NCBI GenBank assembly: GCA_018399055.1
Contig: CP073762.1
Span: forward strand, 930,001-994,000
From: Simkaniaceae bacterium
GTDB taxonomy: Bacteria > Chlamydiota > Chlamydiia > Chlamydiales > Simkaniaceae
Reading direction: 5' to 3'
Length of the DNA: 64,000 nucleotides
The notes beneath the pieces were generated by a model. The model was not told the origin of the DNA, ran no database searches, and saw only the letters and a list, made by a program, of their open reading frames with translations. The position numbers and the translations under genes are program-made. Of the stretch, positions 41,401 to 49,856 are shown piece after piece (position 1 is the first letter of the stretch; each line of letters starts with the position of its first letter).

Positions 41401-44400
41401 GTAGCTTGGGTTTCAAGAGGCGCTTCTGCAATGGCTTCCTCTAATTGTGTAGGGGCTGTGGTGAGATCTTCAAGAACAGGATCACCGTCCTCGATGGAGC
41501 TAAGAAGTCTTAGGCCGGCCTCAGTGACTTTTTCTGCTGCATAGGCTTGAAGGATAGCATTTGTCAATAGGGGATTGAGGACTCGGGCAGCATAGAAGTT
41601 TAATGGGTGTTGGGGGACATCTGGAGGGAGTTCTTCAACAAGGGCGCTATTGATTAGGTCAAAGGAAGTAGAGACTCCCCAATTCACAAGGTGAGAGGGG
41701 TTTTGAAAGAGCATTGTAGAGAAGGTCGCAATGACAAAGTCTTTTAGGTGTTGGGGAACGTTCCTTGAGGGGATAAGGGCAAGGCCTTGACGCGCGAAAA
41801 ACTGGATGCCGATATTGCGCGTATGCTCTTCTGAGAGCTCGGGGTTGTCAAGAGATTGCCCTAGAAGGATAATGGTTGTAGTGATTCGCATTGCAGTTTG
41901 AAAGAGGGGATTATCTTGGAAGGGATCTGCTATGACGGTAACGAGACGCGCTCCACTTGAAACGGCTTGTCTGGCAAGAAACTCCTCTCCTCTACCTAGA
42001 AGGTTAGAAAAGACGAGGGTGACGGTTAAGTGGATGGCTTCTTCGGCGGCTCCACTATATCTGATAAGGCGCATCCGTTTTGCTTTAACGGCTTCTGAAA
42101 TCGCGTGGAGGGCTCCCTGAAAGAGAAAACTCTCCATTTCATTTTTAAGAATATCCTCAGCGCGTCTTTCGAAATGTTTAACTAGTCTATCTGCCATGAG
42201 CGTAAGAACAAAGCGATCTTGATCGTATTGTCGTTCATTCCCAACTGGAGGGATCGATAGCGTTTCTGAGTTTGCGCTTGAGAGAATATCACTGCGAAAG
42301 TCTCGAAGAAGGGCTGTTTTATCTTTTGCGGTCGTTCCATCAGCAGATTTCCAAACTTCCCAAAGCAAATTCTGAAGCTCGGATGGAAGTTTGTTGAAGG
42401 CTTGTTCAAGGTCGTCATTGGGGTTTTTACGAAAGGCGGCTTCTAAAATGCGTTCTGCAAAAGATTTTCTCGTAGCAACAAGCTGGATGAAGTCAACCAG
42501 ATATTGGAGCATTTTTTGGTATTGTGTAGGGATTTCAAAATTGCTATATCCGTAGATAGAGCGAATGGCGCGTATTTTAAATTGAAGCGTAAAGAAACGA
42601 AGACGGTTGTTATGGGTTTCTTGGACAAGCTGCTTTTCGGTTAATACGGCAGTGCTACGACGAAAAACGCAATCAGTACATGACTGGGCTGCAATGAGGA
42701 AGTCGAGTTGTGAGATATTCTCAACACCAGCATTACCATTATCGATACGTGTGTATCCAAAGTCTGTTTTGCGGTAGTGAACCGCAAAAGAAGTGAAGGA
42801 GACGAGCTCGTAGGAGGTTCCTTTCATCGAGACTGTAAGATTTTCTGTAAGAAAAAAGCGCTCTTGAATTCCGACCAAAGCGTCTACTGCTTGCCCGTCT
42901 CGATGAAGAAAAATAAAGAGGTATTCAGGGGGGCTGATGAAATAGGTTTTTTCTTGAGAGGCGTTGAATTGGCGCGCAAGGAGGGTTTCTAGAGTTTCTG
43001 AGCTCTCTGACTTAGGGCAATCGAGGTGAAGAACAGGTTGCTGAGTTTGACGCTCATCAGTGACTCCAGTGGTACCTATTGTTTGGTGAACAAGGGTATA
43101 AAAGAGAGGGCTTTTTTCTTGATCCAGCCTAGAAAGGAAGGCTGTGATGAGTCCATAAGAGGTGCGATTGGCAACTTCTCTTACAAGATCATAAAAAGGG
43201 CGAGTCAAATGCCATCTATTTGCAGGGTGAGAGCTGTATAAGCTATCAAGCCGATGGATAAACTGATCGAAAGTTATTGATTTTGCGAGGTCCGTGGTTT
43301 GAATAAAGGTTTCTAGTGCCGCCCATTGCGCATTCCATTGCGCTTGGAGATAGGAGTCATAGAGTTTCCCAAGAAGTTCAAGTTGTCTTGGTCCCCCAAA
43401 AATGTGTTTTGCTAAAGTGGGGTCGGAAAACATCAGTTGCAGAGCGGACGCTAGTTTAGGTTCCCCGCAGGAAATGGGGATACCTTTATGGCGCATGGCC
43501 TTCCACTCTTCAGGAATCGCAGAGGTCTGTGGGTATAAAGCAAGGTCAGCAGCATTGGGAGGTTCAAAGGAGCGAAAAATCCCTTTGAATGATCTCTGAA
43601 GGTCTGTGGGGGAAGGCAGGCTGCTATTTTGATCAGGTTGTACTGTCTTCACATACTCCTGATGGAGGGAGGTTAATCGGAATATCTTTTGATAGAGTAA
43701 TGACGCTTGAGTGCGATGATTAGACTCCCAGTAGCTCCAGAGGTAGTTTTTCCAACTGCTATGGTAGGTTGTTAGATCATTTCTAAATAGGGTGAGCTCT
43801 GATTCAATTTCTCTGTAGAGGGTTTTGTATTCATGGGAAGCATAGGTGACGTAGTGTCTGAGAGCAATTCCCTTGAGGGTTCTGGAGAAGAGTGTCTGAA
43901 GCTGCTCAATTTGTAGACCTTCTAACTTTTGCAGCTGCTCTTCGCTTTTGATCACGTAGATGTAGGTTGTATGTTCAAGAGCTTCGATTCTTGATTGGAT
44001 GCTAAGGCAAGAAGCTCGGTGCGCGTTAAGCCACTCATCCCAGCTAGCAGCGACTGGCGCAGCGTCTAAATTTGCTATGGCATTGCGAACGTCAGTGACA
44101 TCTTCTTGGCTTTTGTCAATATAGGCTTGCCCACTTGTTCTGCATATGCGCTGTCTGATGTCCTGCAGCCGTTTCTCGAGTGGAGAGAAGTCTGTGAGAG
44201 CAATGGCCTTTCCAGGAAACTCCCTAGGAGGTCTTGGGCGTGAATACCTGCTAACCTGGGTATAAATGGTGCGAACTTTACTGCGGTAGCGATGGAGGAT
44301 ACAAAGCTCATAATTGATTTGAAGGTAGATATCATTGCCTGTTTGGGTCCATTTGACCCAAAACCCGGGAGACTCTAGCCATTGATGTAGAATTTTAATG

Positions 44401-44591
44401 TGGTGGTTTGTCCATTGATAACGAGAGAAGAAGTCCTGGTCTGAGGTGTACTGACCCAGCAAAGAGTTTCGTAAATATCCGAGGGGAGTCGATATTACTT
44501 GTTTCGCAAGTGAAAAGACGACCTCTGGATAACAATCTTTTGATTGGCGATTTGGATGAGTAGCTGGAAATGTAGAAACCTGAACAGACAT
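38493..44591 (-). CDS. 2032-residue polymorphic-toxin-like protein with USP-like cysteine protease domain
   Basis: Very large protein without a signal peptide. About 370-640 has the layout of a ubiquitin-specific protease: GIPISCGEPKLASALQLMFS (Cys375, compare the NTCYMNSxLQ box), PPEYLFIFLHRDG (compare LPKxLIIxLKRF), then SYELVSFTSF, VHY with His605 and YTRIDNG with Asp617 (compare the GHY and WYxFDD blocks). A long helical region follows, then a Pro/Thr-rich linker at about 1450-1570. A hydrophobic Gly-rich patch lies near 1820-1865. The last 70-80 residues are the exchangeable module copied downstream. AGAGG precedes the ATG. Export may be by type III secretion; no signal is provable. Confidence 0.72.
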   Translation of the reverse strand: MSVQVSTFPATHPNRQSKDCYPEVVFSLAKQVISTPLGYLRNSLLGQYTSDQDFFSRYQWTNHHIKILHQWLESPGFWVKWTQTGNDIYLQINYELCILHRYRSKVRTIYTQVSRYSRPRPPREFPGKAIALTDFSPLEKRLQDIRQRICRTSGQAYIDKSQEDVTDVRNAIANLDAAPVAASWDEWLNAHRASCLSIQSRIEALEHTTYIYVIKSEEQLQKLEGLQIEQLQTLFSRTLKGIALRHYVTYASHEYKTLYREIESELTLFRNDLTTYHSSWKNYLWSYWESNHRTQASLLYQKIFRLTSLHQEYVKTVQPDQNSSLPSPTDLQRSFKGIFRSFEPPNAADLALYPQTSAIPEEWKAMRHKGIPISCGEPKLASALQLMFSDPTLAKHIFGGPRQLELLGKLYDSYLQAQWNAQWAALETFIQTTDLAKSITFDQFIHRLDSLYSSHPANRWHLTRPFYDLVREVANRTSYGLITAFLSRLDQEKSPLFYTLVHQTIGTTGVTDERQTQQPVLHLDCPKSESSETLETLLARQFNASQEKTYFISPPEYLFIFLHRDGQAVDALVGIQERFFLTENLTVSMKGTSYELVSFTSFAVHYRKTDFGYTRIDNGNAGVENISQLDFLIAAQSCTDCVFRRSTAVLTEKQLVQETHNNRLRFFTLQFKIRAIRSIYGYSNFEIPTQYQKMLQYLVDFIQLVATRKSFAERILEAAFRKNPNDDLEQAFNKLPSELQNLLWEVWKSADGTTAKDKTALLRDFRSDILSSANSETLSIPPVGNERQYDQDRFVLTLMADRLVKHFERRAEDILKNEMESFLFQGALHAISEAVKAKRMRLIRYSGAAEEAIHLTVTLVFSNLLGRGEEFLARQAVSSGARLVTVIADPFQDNPLFQTAMRITTTIILLGQSLDNPELSEEHTRNIGIQFFARQGLALIPSRNVPQHLKDFVIATFSTMLFQNPSHLVNWGVSTSFDLINSALVEELPPDVPQHPLNFYAARVLNPLLTNAILQAYAAEKVTEAGLRLLSSIEDGDPVLEDLTTAPTQLEEAIAEAPLETQATIDQLPNPELVHTEYYIDTRHSFRVYDNQEFEGGNYGKFNSQEEAQKFIQELKGVHVADNSRKLTLYNLKVKALLLGINPDNLPDDPHFTNIRLALEVTTDSVKLYKGPQRVFKVSKTIIKKAPKRFESGITEVRKHAHTHNVENDRLLQSYETEVRSLFPAHIMAPEPVQKAFPIIKHTNTVCTLTPSGEVAGRVTFESREQAESIRLFHANHEVDIYTCQTVRFEMEKQAVQHGVAIESLPQCASFVQTQLQVKVHGSRHFSLHVNGETAHTFKGSKAFTDLENQLSHYRTTDRGANQGILNKHHTHLSTLTTAPITQTRISQTERVSILQGMIPPVKAEKEHGMWFKGWRSAKMTGSKGVQWLRDIGLAEASVDVVQSGFNAPRTPELTPSYTAPYGPTPVGPSSEQITFTTIAPSSSNVTSTDTQPPPSGQHPFTPPTVDAPTFGPANPFLPPHHLKPHQPTLPLLPPSLISRQEIAARTDLYQGGSGSTLPFLETPFLPSTTPMRDAPRVSPLHTIVRRVVEHLQHSGLFPKTSNIRSGITTTRSVIQVDSDLTTSDHPKTEQVKFLEAQEFIDRLSNLRERIDTFERKFKEPPTPNDTDVIRDPQTPQLVFQLPTLEQLDAIHKIFTSDFAKSFPKGPLQLAKAVCTLMLPDMSDVPGAEDPREHLNRVYDNAIKKYDTLFHIKDPNSFESKSSVFLSEGLCLGGIGKVIRAAESGFVMMGCEGGLFGVIIAEANDTNKFAAAIFGFGGGALSKLLFKLPPIQKTIRSRQISHCPELSSRELQFLDTINQPCYHSGISLGKRPVVRIKPVELPYVERGPELEWWKQACPKIDRLRNLEGAGKFDRYLRPTFKRDYLSELQIRRVLSYSGFETYPRPQGLPSNCIVEFSKENGGMIYRRWATRSNENMVVRVMPKNLNSLNPAQQRPYVVQARNKDYLTINGEWIDEANELTHIPLEAYEFKGW

Positions 44592-44675
44592 AACCCTCTT
44601 GATAAAAAAATCAGGAGCATTATCCCATAATCAAATTAATTTGGAAGCGTAAAATTTATGCAGATGTCAAATTGC

Positions 44676-45347
44676 TTAAGTCTGAGCCAGAATGGCAAGA
44701 CCCGCAATAGCAGCTGTTTCTGCGCGGAGGGTATAAGGAGTAATACGCACTCCTTGAGCCTTTGTATTGAGATCAACAAGTTCCTCTTTGGTGAATCCTT
44801 TTTCAGGACCGACTATGAAGGTAGCGGGAAGGGAGGCAACCTCAGCAAGAGAAGGAGCATCAAGGGAAAGGTCGCCAAAGAAGACTTTCCCCTCTAAAGG
44901 GGGAAACCCCCATTCTAGGACGGGGAGGTCTAGGCGGCCACACTGCTTCATTGCGCCGATGAGTATCAAATGGAGCCGTCTTTTTTGATTGGCTGAAAAT
45001 TCCTTTTTTTCACTCAGAGCTGAAGGGTAAAGATAAAAATGGGAAGCCCCAATTTCTGTTCCCTTTTGCAAAATGAGCTCAAGATGGTTCATTTTAGGGA
45101 GAGCCTGAATGAGTTTGAGAGGAGGCAGAAGGGGTTCTTTGTCTTCAGACTGGGTTACTACTAAAATGGCTTCACGTTTTGAAATGCTTGATAGGGTTGC
45201 AAGGGCCAGGGTGTTTTTTCCGTTAAGTAGTTCGACAACATCTCCCTCCTTTTTCCGCATCACACGAGAAAGGTGATGAAATTCTTCTCCATCTAAGAGA
45301 ACTTCTCCTTTCAAAGGGGCATCAATGTAAAACCGGTCATGAGGCAT
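44676..45347 (-). CDS. rsmE: 16S rRNA (uracil1498-N3)-methyltransferase
   Basis: SPOUT methyltransferase that modifies U1498 of 16S rRNA with SAM. 223 residues: an N-terminal PUA-like RNA-binding part (HHLSRVMRKKEGD), KGTEIGASHFYLYPS in the middle, and the SAM knot FIVGPEKGFTKEELVD with LRAETAAIAGLAIL at the end. The length is slightly short for the family. It overlaps the upstream acyltransferase by 11 bp and is the last gene of the cdaA operon. Confidence 0.93.
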   Translation of the reverse strand: MPHDRFYIDAPLKGEVLLDGEEFHHLSRVMRKKEGDVVELLNGKNTLALATLSSISKREAILVVTQSEDKEPLLPPLKLIQALPKMNHLELILQKGTEIGASHFYLYPSALSEKKEFSANQKRRLHLILIGAMKQCGRLDLPVLEWGFPPLEGKVFFGDLSLDAPSLAEVASLPATFIVGPEKGFTKEELVDLNTKAQGVRITPYTLRAETAAIAGLAILAQT

Positions 45348-46593
45348 CTTTTTTCCATAGGGTATTGGGGCGGGTGAGTGCTTTTTTCAGAAGTAGAGAA
45401 AAAGAATCTCCTTCAAGCAAATGTTCTGAGGCGGCCTTTCTGAGCCCTTCCATATCTAAAACATCAAAAGCGCTAAGTTTTAAAAAGTGCTTCCGTAGCC
45501 CTGGATCAGAGGTGAAATTGAAGACGAGTTTGAAGCGGTAATCGTTTAAATAGAGAGCGCTTTTGTTTTCATAGGTTACGACTTCGACGTCTGAAAAAGG
45601 GATTTCCATCCCTTTAGGAGCTAGGATAGTAATAAATGCCTGAGGGTAGATTTCTCTAAATATTTTGAGATTATTGGGGTCAAATTCTTCGGGTAATAAG
45701 ATCAAGATAGAATCCCAACGGTAGCGGTAATAGACATTCACAGGGGTTTCCTGTTTCCACCTGTTATGTTGCCAAAGCCACTGCTCTGGACATTTTCGGA
45801 TATCTGCTTCTAAAAGATGAAGAGATTCTTTCATCATCCGATGAATCTCTTCTTCCATTGTTTTTTCAGCGTTTGGCCAAATGGGAGCGGAGTAGTGAAT
45901 CAGGTATTTCCCTTTTTTGCGTCGGATGGTTGCAACCATGATGGGACAGCCTGTTCTATACGAGAGGATTGCAGGGGCTGGGGTGGTCCAAGCGCGTCTT
46001 CCAAAGAAGTCGAAAGCATAAGGACTTTCAGGCATTCCTTGGTCGCCAACAATTCCCAAAAATTTCCCCTGTTTTAAAGCACGGAGTCCACCTTTGATTG
46101 CTTGTCTTGGGGGGATGATTTTTCCACCATACTTTTCCCGAATCGAAACAACCCATTCATAAAGGGAGGTGTTTTTAACAGGACGTCCAATCGCTACTCC
46201 GGGCATACGCTGTGTTCCCTCGATAAAGAGAAGCTCCCAATTGGCTTGATGACCACAAAAGAATATGACTCCGTTTCCTTTATCAATAATCGCTTGGGCT
46301 TCTTCAGGGTTTTCGCATTCAATGACCTTTTTAGTGTTTTTTATGCGGGCAAACTTAGGATATTCAAGGCAGGTAATTGCTAGGTTTTGAAATGCTCCTT
46401 TTGCTGTTTTCTTTAAGTCTTTGATTTCCAGATTTTTTGCAAGTGAGAGGTTTGAAAGAGTCCTTTTTCGGTATTTGGTTAGCACATGGTATGCTAAGGA
46501 TCCTAAAGCTTTTCCAAGGAAGTGAATTCCTCTGAAAGGAAGGAGGCTAAAGGGGAATGTAAGGGTTCTAATAGCAAAATAGGAAAGGTTCAT
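45337..46593 (-). CDS. lpxL: Lipid A acyltransferase (LpxL/HtrB family)
   Basis: Adds a secondary acyl chain to lipid A precursor at the inner membrane. 418 residues; an N-terminal hydrophobic segment is followed by the catalytic HX4D/E motif (FFCGHQANWELLF), then FLGIVGDQGMPE and FFGRRAWTTPAPAILSYRTG, all family blocks. The last 100 residues (ILLPEEFDPNNLKIF onward) extend beyond E. coli LpxL (306 residues); the HtrB-like genes of Chlamydia are also long, as I recall. It overlaps both neighbours (4 and 11 bp). Confidence 0.9.
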   Translation of the reverse strand: MNLSYFAIRTLTFPFSLLPFRGIHFLGKALGSLAYHVLTKYRKRTLSNLSLAKNLEIKDLKKTAKGAFQNLAITCLEYPKFARIKNTKKVIECENPEEAQAIIDKGNGVIFFCGHQANWELLFIEGTQRMPGVAIGRPVKNTSLYEWVVSIREKYGGKIIPPRQAIKGGLRALKQGKFLGIVGDQGMPESPYAFDFFGRRAWTTPAPAILSYRTGCPIMVATIRRKKGKYLIHYSAPIWPNAEKTMEEEIHRMMKESLHLLEADIRKCPEQWLWQHNRWKQETPVNVYYRYRWDSILILLPEEFDPNNLKIFREIYPQAFITILAPKGMEIPFSDVEVVTYENKSALYLNDYRFKLVFNFTSDPGLRKHFLKLSAFDVLDMEGLRKAASEHLLEGDSFSLLLKKALTRPNTLWKKDAS

Positions 46594-47741
46594 GCGCGCT
46601 CTAGACTGATATCAATGAGAGATTCTAATTGGTTGGAAAGATCAAGGTGCTTAACCCCATTTCTGATGGTTTGAGAGCGGACCCACGTTTTGGGATGCAT
46701 GAGGGCTGTCTGAAGGGAGGCGTGAATGGCATCAAGACTCTTAAGATCTTCAATGATGCATCCATTTTCTTCTCGCAGAACTTCATACCCTCCATTACTC
46801 TTCGATGAAACAATAAAGAGACCCATTCCAAGGGCCTCGACTGTCACATTAGCAAAGGGGTCATAGATAGAAGGGATTGCAAGTGCATCGGCAACTTGAT
46901 AAAAGGAACGGATATTCTGCGACGCACCAAAAAAGCTCACTTTTTCAGAAAGTCCTAGGTCTTTTGCCAGGGCAATAAACGAATCGATGTTTCGGTCCTT
47001 TCCGACAACAGAAAGGTGCACATCGCTTTGGGTTAAGAGTCGCATAGCTTTTAAAAGAAGGGTAAGCCCTTTTCGTTCATACCCATTTCCTACAAATAGA
47101 AAATGGAAGTGAGAGGGGTCTAAACCAAGCTGTTTTGCAACCATAGGTTTTTTTTCTACCCATGTGCTGAAATCGCCTTCCATCTCCTTCCATTCTAAAC
47201 CATTATGGATAACTTCAATAGTGTCTGGGGAGATATTGTAGTATTTGAGGACTTCATTCTTCACCATATAAGAGTTGGTGAATAAGACTTTCAATTGCGG
47301 GTTTTCAAATGCTTTTTTCTCAATCTCAAGAATTACTTTGTTTAGGGGATTGAGAGCTGCTTTCAAAGGGGTGTAGTTTTCGTGATCACGTCTTCGCTGC
47401 AAGTATGCGGCATGGACGCCATTTCCTGCTCTGATGTGGGTTTGTTCGCTCGTTCGATCAATGCCAAACACAATGTCGGCACTATGAGTCTTTTGCCATT
47501 TTTTGCACAAACGATCAAACTGCTTCATTCTGCGGTGAGAAAACATTCTTGAGGTTGAGAGGGTGTGGGTATGAATAAGGGGGTGAACCGGGCTTTTTAT
47601 ACGCGCATCGGATGTGAGCAGGTGAACATGAGCTCCCCTTTTTGTAAATCCTTCAGCAATTCTTTGGGCCCACTTTTCAAGTCCTCCTCTTGCCTCAATA
47701 TGTCGCGACTGCAGACAAACTTGGATAGGCTTAGGAGTCAT
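46590..47741 (-). CDS. GT4 glycosyltransferase, probably LPS core
   Basis: 383 residues with GT-B fold. ARGGLEKWAQRIAEGF is the N-terminal acceptor-side loop, HIRAGNGVHAAYLQRR resembles the region seen in WaaG-type enzymes, LFVGNGYERKGLTLLLKAM opens the C-terminal Rossmann domain, and PSIYDPFANVTVEALGMG holds the E-x7-E-like sugar-nucleotide motif. The position between cdaR and lpxL supports a role in LPS or another envelope glycan. Donor sugar unknown. Overlaps: 11 bp with cdaR, 4 bp with lpxL. Confidence 0.85.
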   Translation of the reverse strand: MTPKPIQVCLQSRHIEARGGLEKWAQRIAEGFTKRGAHVHLLTSDARIKSPVHPLIHTHTLSTSRMFSHRRMKQFDRLCKKWQKTHSADIVFGIDRTSEQTHIRAGNGVHAAYLQRRRDHENYTPLKAALNPLNKVILEIEKKAFENPQLKVLFTNSYMVKNEVLKYYNISPDTIEVIHNGLEWKEMEGDFSTWVEKKPMVAKQLGLDPSHFHFLFVGNGYERKGLTLLLKAMRLLTQSDVHLSVVGKDRNIDSFIALAKDLGLSEKVSFFGASQNIRSFYQVADALAIPSIYDPFANVTVEALGMGLFIVSSKSNGGYEVLREENGCIIEDLKSLDAIHASLQTALMHPKTWVRSQTIRNGVKHLDLSNQLESLIDISLERA

Positions 47742-48996
47742 GATCCTTCACTTCAGTTATTGTGATAGAATTGCCTTGCAATTTGGGGCAGATTTCCAAG
47801 GGCTCACTTGCTGATTTATAGAGTTGGAAGCGGTGCATATAGTTTCTAAACCGGTTTCTCAAATAGGCTTCTCTGAGCTGAGGTTGAAGGTCTCGCACTT
47901 CATCATCAGAAGCATCAGACTTGAGGAAACGGATATAACGTTCTTCCAGATCCTTGGCATTGATGAACTGAATGCTCGACTGAAGGCAGCCCTCCTCATC
48001 TGGACGGACAACGACAGCAATTTCAACCATGTTTTTGATGACATCTAAAAAGAGGGCACTGACACCTTTGGCATAGAGAGTATCAGTGATCATCTTGATT
48101 CCATTCCGATTTTCGACAAGGGTATTTGGAACTAGAGAGACTTTTGATGGATTGACAGCACCTGCAACAGAGGGAGGAAAATAGAGAGTTACAGGAACTG
48201 GGGCATCGAGCTTTAGCATTTCATATCGGATGAAGTCGATCCGCAGGGATTTTGCATCTGCGTCATTGATTTCAATCGGAGTTGTGGAGAGAAGGGGAAG
48301 GGAGATTTGCTTCCAATTATTTGGTACAAAGAAGCTGACAACATCCGAGTGTTTTTTAATGCTACTTGATCCCAGCTCATCCAGTTGCGTTCTTGAGATA
48401 TCATTCAAATTGAAGGTGAGTTTGAGTCCACGACTCTTTAAATGCTTAACCTGGTCTTCTGGGCCGCTGACAGTAATAAAGAGTTGGTAGGGCCAGATAT
48501 CCAAAAATTGGTATCCTCTCGGGGCCTCTCCAATAGGCTGAGTGATAATAATAGGAATCTTTTCCGTGACTAATTTCGTCAGCTTGATAATGAAATTTTG
48601 TTGCGAGACCCGGCTGATTCCCTGCGAAACATTAAGGTCAGGGTTATCCGAACGGATATTTTTTTTCCCAATCGATGCGATCCACTCTCCCTCTTGTCCG
48701 GAAGCATCGAAAACAATCTGAATATCATTCGAATTCAAATCTTCTAGGAGTTGTTTGTTTCCCGTCAGTGTCAGGCTAACGCGTCTGCTTAGGAAACCAT
48801 TCGACTGCACACCCTCAACGGTCTTTCCAGGAGGAATATTCTCAATTTTAACGGGAACATTGCTAATGGTTTTATTCGTGGTAAGCGATTTATTAACCAG
48901 GAACCAAATAGCAATGGCCAAAATAATCGAGAGGCATTTGCGAGGCCAGTTAATGATAAATAAATTTTTGAGGAGTGTTCTCATTTCCTTAGCCAC
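47731..48996 (-). CDS. cdaR: YbbR-domain protein (CdaR-like regulator of diadenylate cyclase)
   Basis: 421 residues: one N-terminal membrane segment (CLSIILAIAIWFLVN) and a long extracytoplasmic part made of repeated YbbR domains, each starting with a pattern like PVKIENIPPGKTVEGVQ. In Firmicutes YbbR/CdaR binds CdaA and tunes c-di-AMP synthesis. It overlaps cdaA by 16 bp, so the two are coupled. The C-terminal 100 residues lack clear YbbR pattern and may be chlamydia-specific. Chlamydia has the same pair (CT011/CT012 as I recall). Confidence 0.88.
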   Translation of the reverse strand: MAKEMRTLLKNLFIINWPRKCLSIILAIAIWFLVNKSLTTNKTISNVPVKIENIPPGKTVEGVQSNGFLSRRVSLTLTGNKQLLEDLNSNDIQIVFDASGQEGEWIASIGKKNIRSDNPDLNVSQGISRVSQQNFIIKLTKLVTEKIPIIITQPIGEAPRGYQFLDIWPYQLFITVSGPEDQVKHLKSRGLKLTFNLNDISRTQLDELGSSSIKKHSDVVSFFVPNNWKQISLPLLSTTPIEINDADAKSLRIDFIRYEMLKLDAPVPVTLYFPPSVAGAVNPSKVSLVPNTLVENRNGIKMITDTLYAKGVSALFLDVIKNMVEIAVVVRPDEEGCLQSSIQFINAKDLEERYIRFLKSDASDDEVRDLQPQLREAYLRNRFRNYMHRFQLYKSASEPLEICPKLQGNSITITEVKDHDS

Positions 48997-49778
48997 TCCC
49001 GGATGTTAAAACGTGATTGTAGAGTCTTTTTGAGTGGAGGGTTGAAGACGCTACGGATAATTCCTTTAAATCGATCAATTTTGATTCCACGCGTCATGAT
49101 TCCGTCTCGAGCAATTGAAACTTTTCCTGTTTCCTCAGAAACCACAATTAAAAGGGCATCTGTGAGTTGGCTCACGCCGAGTGCTGCCCTATGGCGAGTC
49201 CCCATAGATTTCCAAATCTGCGCGGAATCTTCAGCAAGAGGAAGAATCACTGAAGCTGCGACAATGGTTAGGTCATGAATGATCACCGCACCATCATGAA
49301 GGGGAGTTGTTGTTGTAAAGATCGATTCCAAAAGTTCTGAAGAGAAATTTGCATTGAGCATGACTGCTTTTAAAGCAAATTCATCTAGGGAATCTTCATT
49401 CTCTAGGGCAATCAAAGCACCAATTTTCTTGTCAGAAAGGCGGTAGACAGAAGTGGCCAATTGATCCAGAAACTTATCAAATTCAGTGATTTCCTTATAC
49501 CGTTTCCCCTTCAAACTTAATCTTGACAAGGCAACGCGAAGCTCAGGCTGGAAAATAATCAAGACAGCAATGACTGCAACACTTGATATTTGCAGCAATA
49601 ATTTGTGTAGTACCGGAAGGCTGAAAAGAGAGGAGGCGGCAAAAATAAGCAAAAAGGCAAGCAGACCCAAGATCAAATCCATGGAACGGGTGTTCCAAAA
49701 GAATGATAGGATGTAGTTGATCATGATTGCAATAATCACAATCTCTATGATAGGACTGATCGTGTAATAGAAAGCCAT
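48981..49778 (-). CDS. cdaA: Diadenylate cyclase (c-di-AMP synthase)
   Basis: Condenses two ATP into c-di-AMP. 265 residues: three N-terminal membrane segments, then a DisA_N/DAC domain with the active-site motifs DGAVIIHD and GTRHRAALGVSQ, followed by LIVVSEETGKVSIARDG. The length matches CdaA. It is the first gene of a five-gene operon (cdaA-cdaR-GT4-lpxL-rsmE) in which every junction overlaps. c-di-AMP controls potassium and osmotic balance elsewhere and can trigger host STING, which matters for an intracellular bacterium. Confidence 0.95.
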   Translation of the reverse strand: MAFYYTISPIIEIVIIAIMINYILSFFWNTRSMDLILGLLAFLLIFAASSLFSLPVLHKLLLQISSVAVIAVLIIFQPELRVALSRLSLKGKRYKEITEFDKFLDQLATSVYRLSDKKIGALIALENEDSLDEFALKAVMLNANFSSELLESIFTTTTPLHDGAVIIHDLTIVAASVILPLAEDSAQIWKSMGTRHRAALGVSQLTDALLIVVSEETGKVSIARDGIMTRGIKIDRFKGIIRSVFNPPLKKTLQSRFNIREWLRK

Positions 49779-49856
49779 AATAGGTGCATCATAAGCTTTC
49801 TTAGACTTGCATGCAAGGAAGATCCAGCGTGCATATCGAAAAATTTAGCACCAGAT

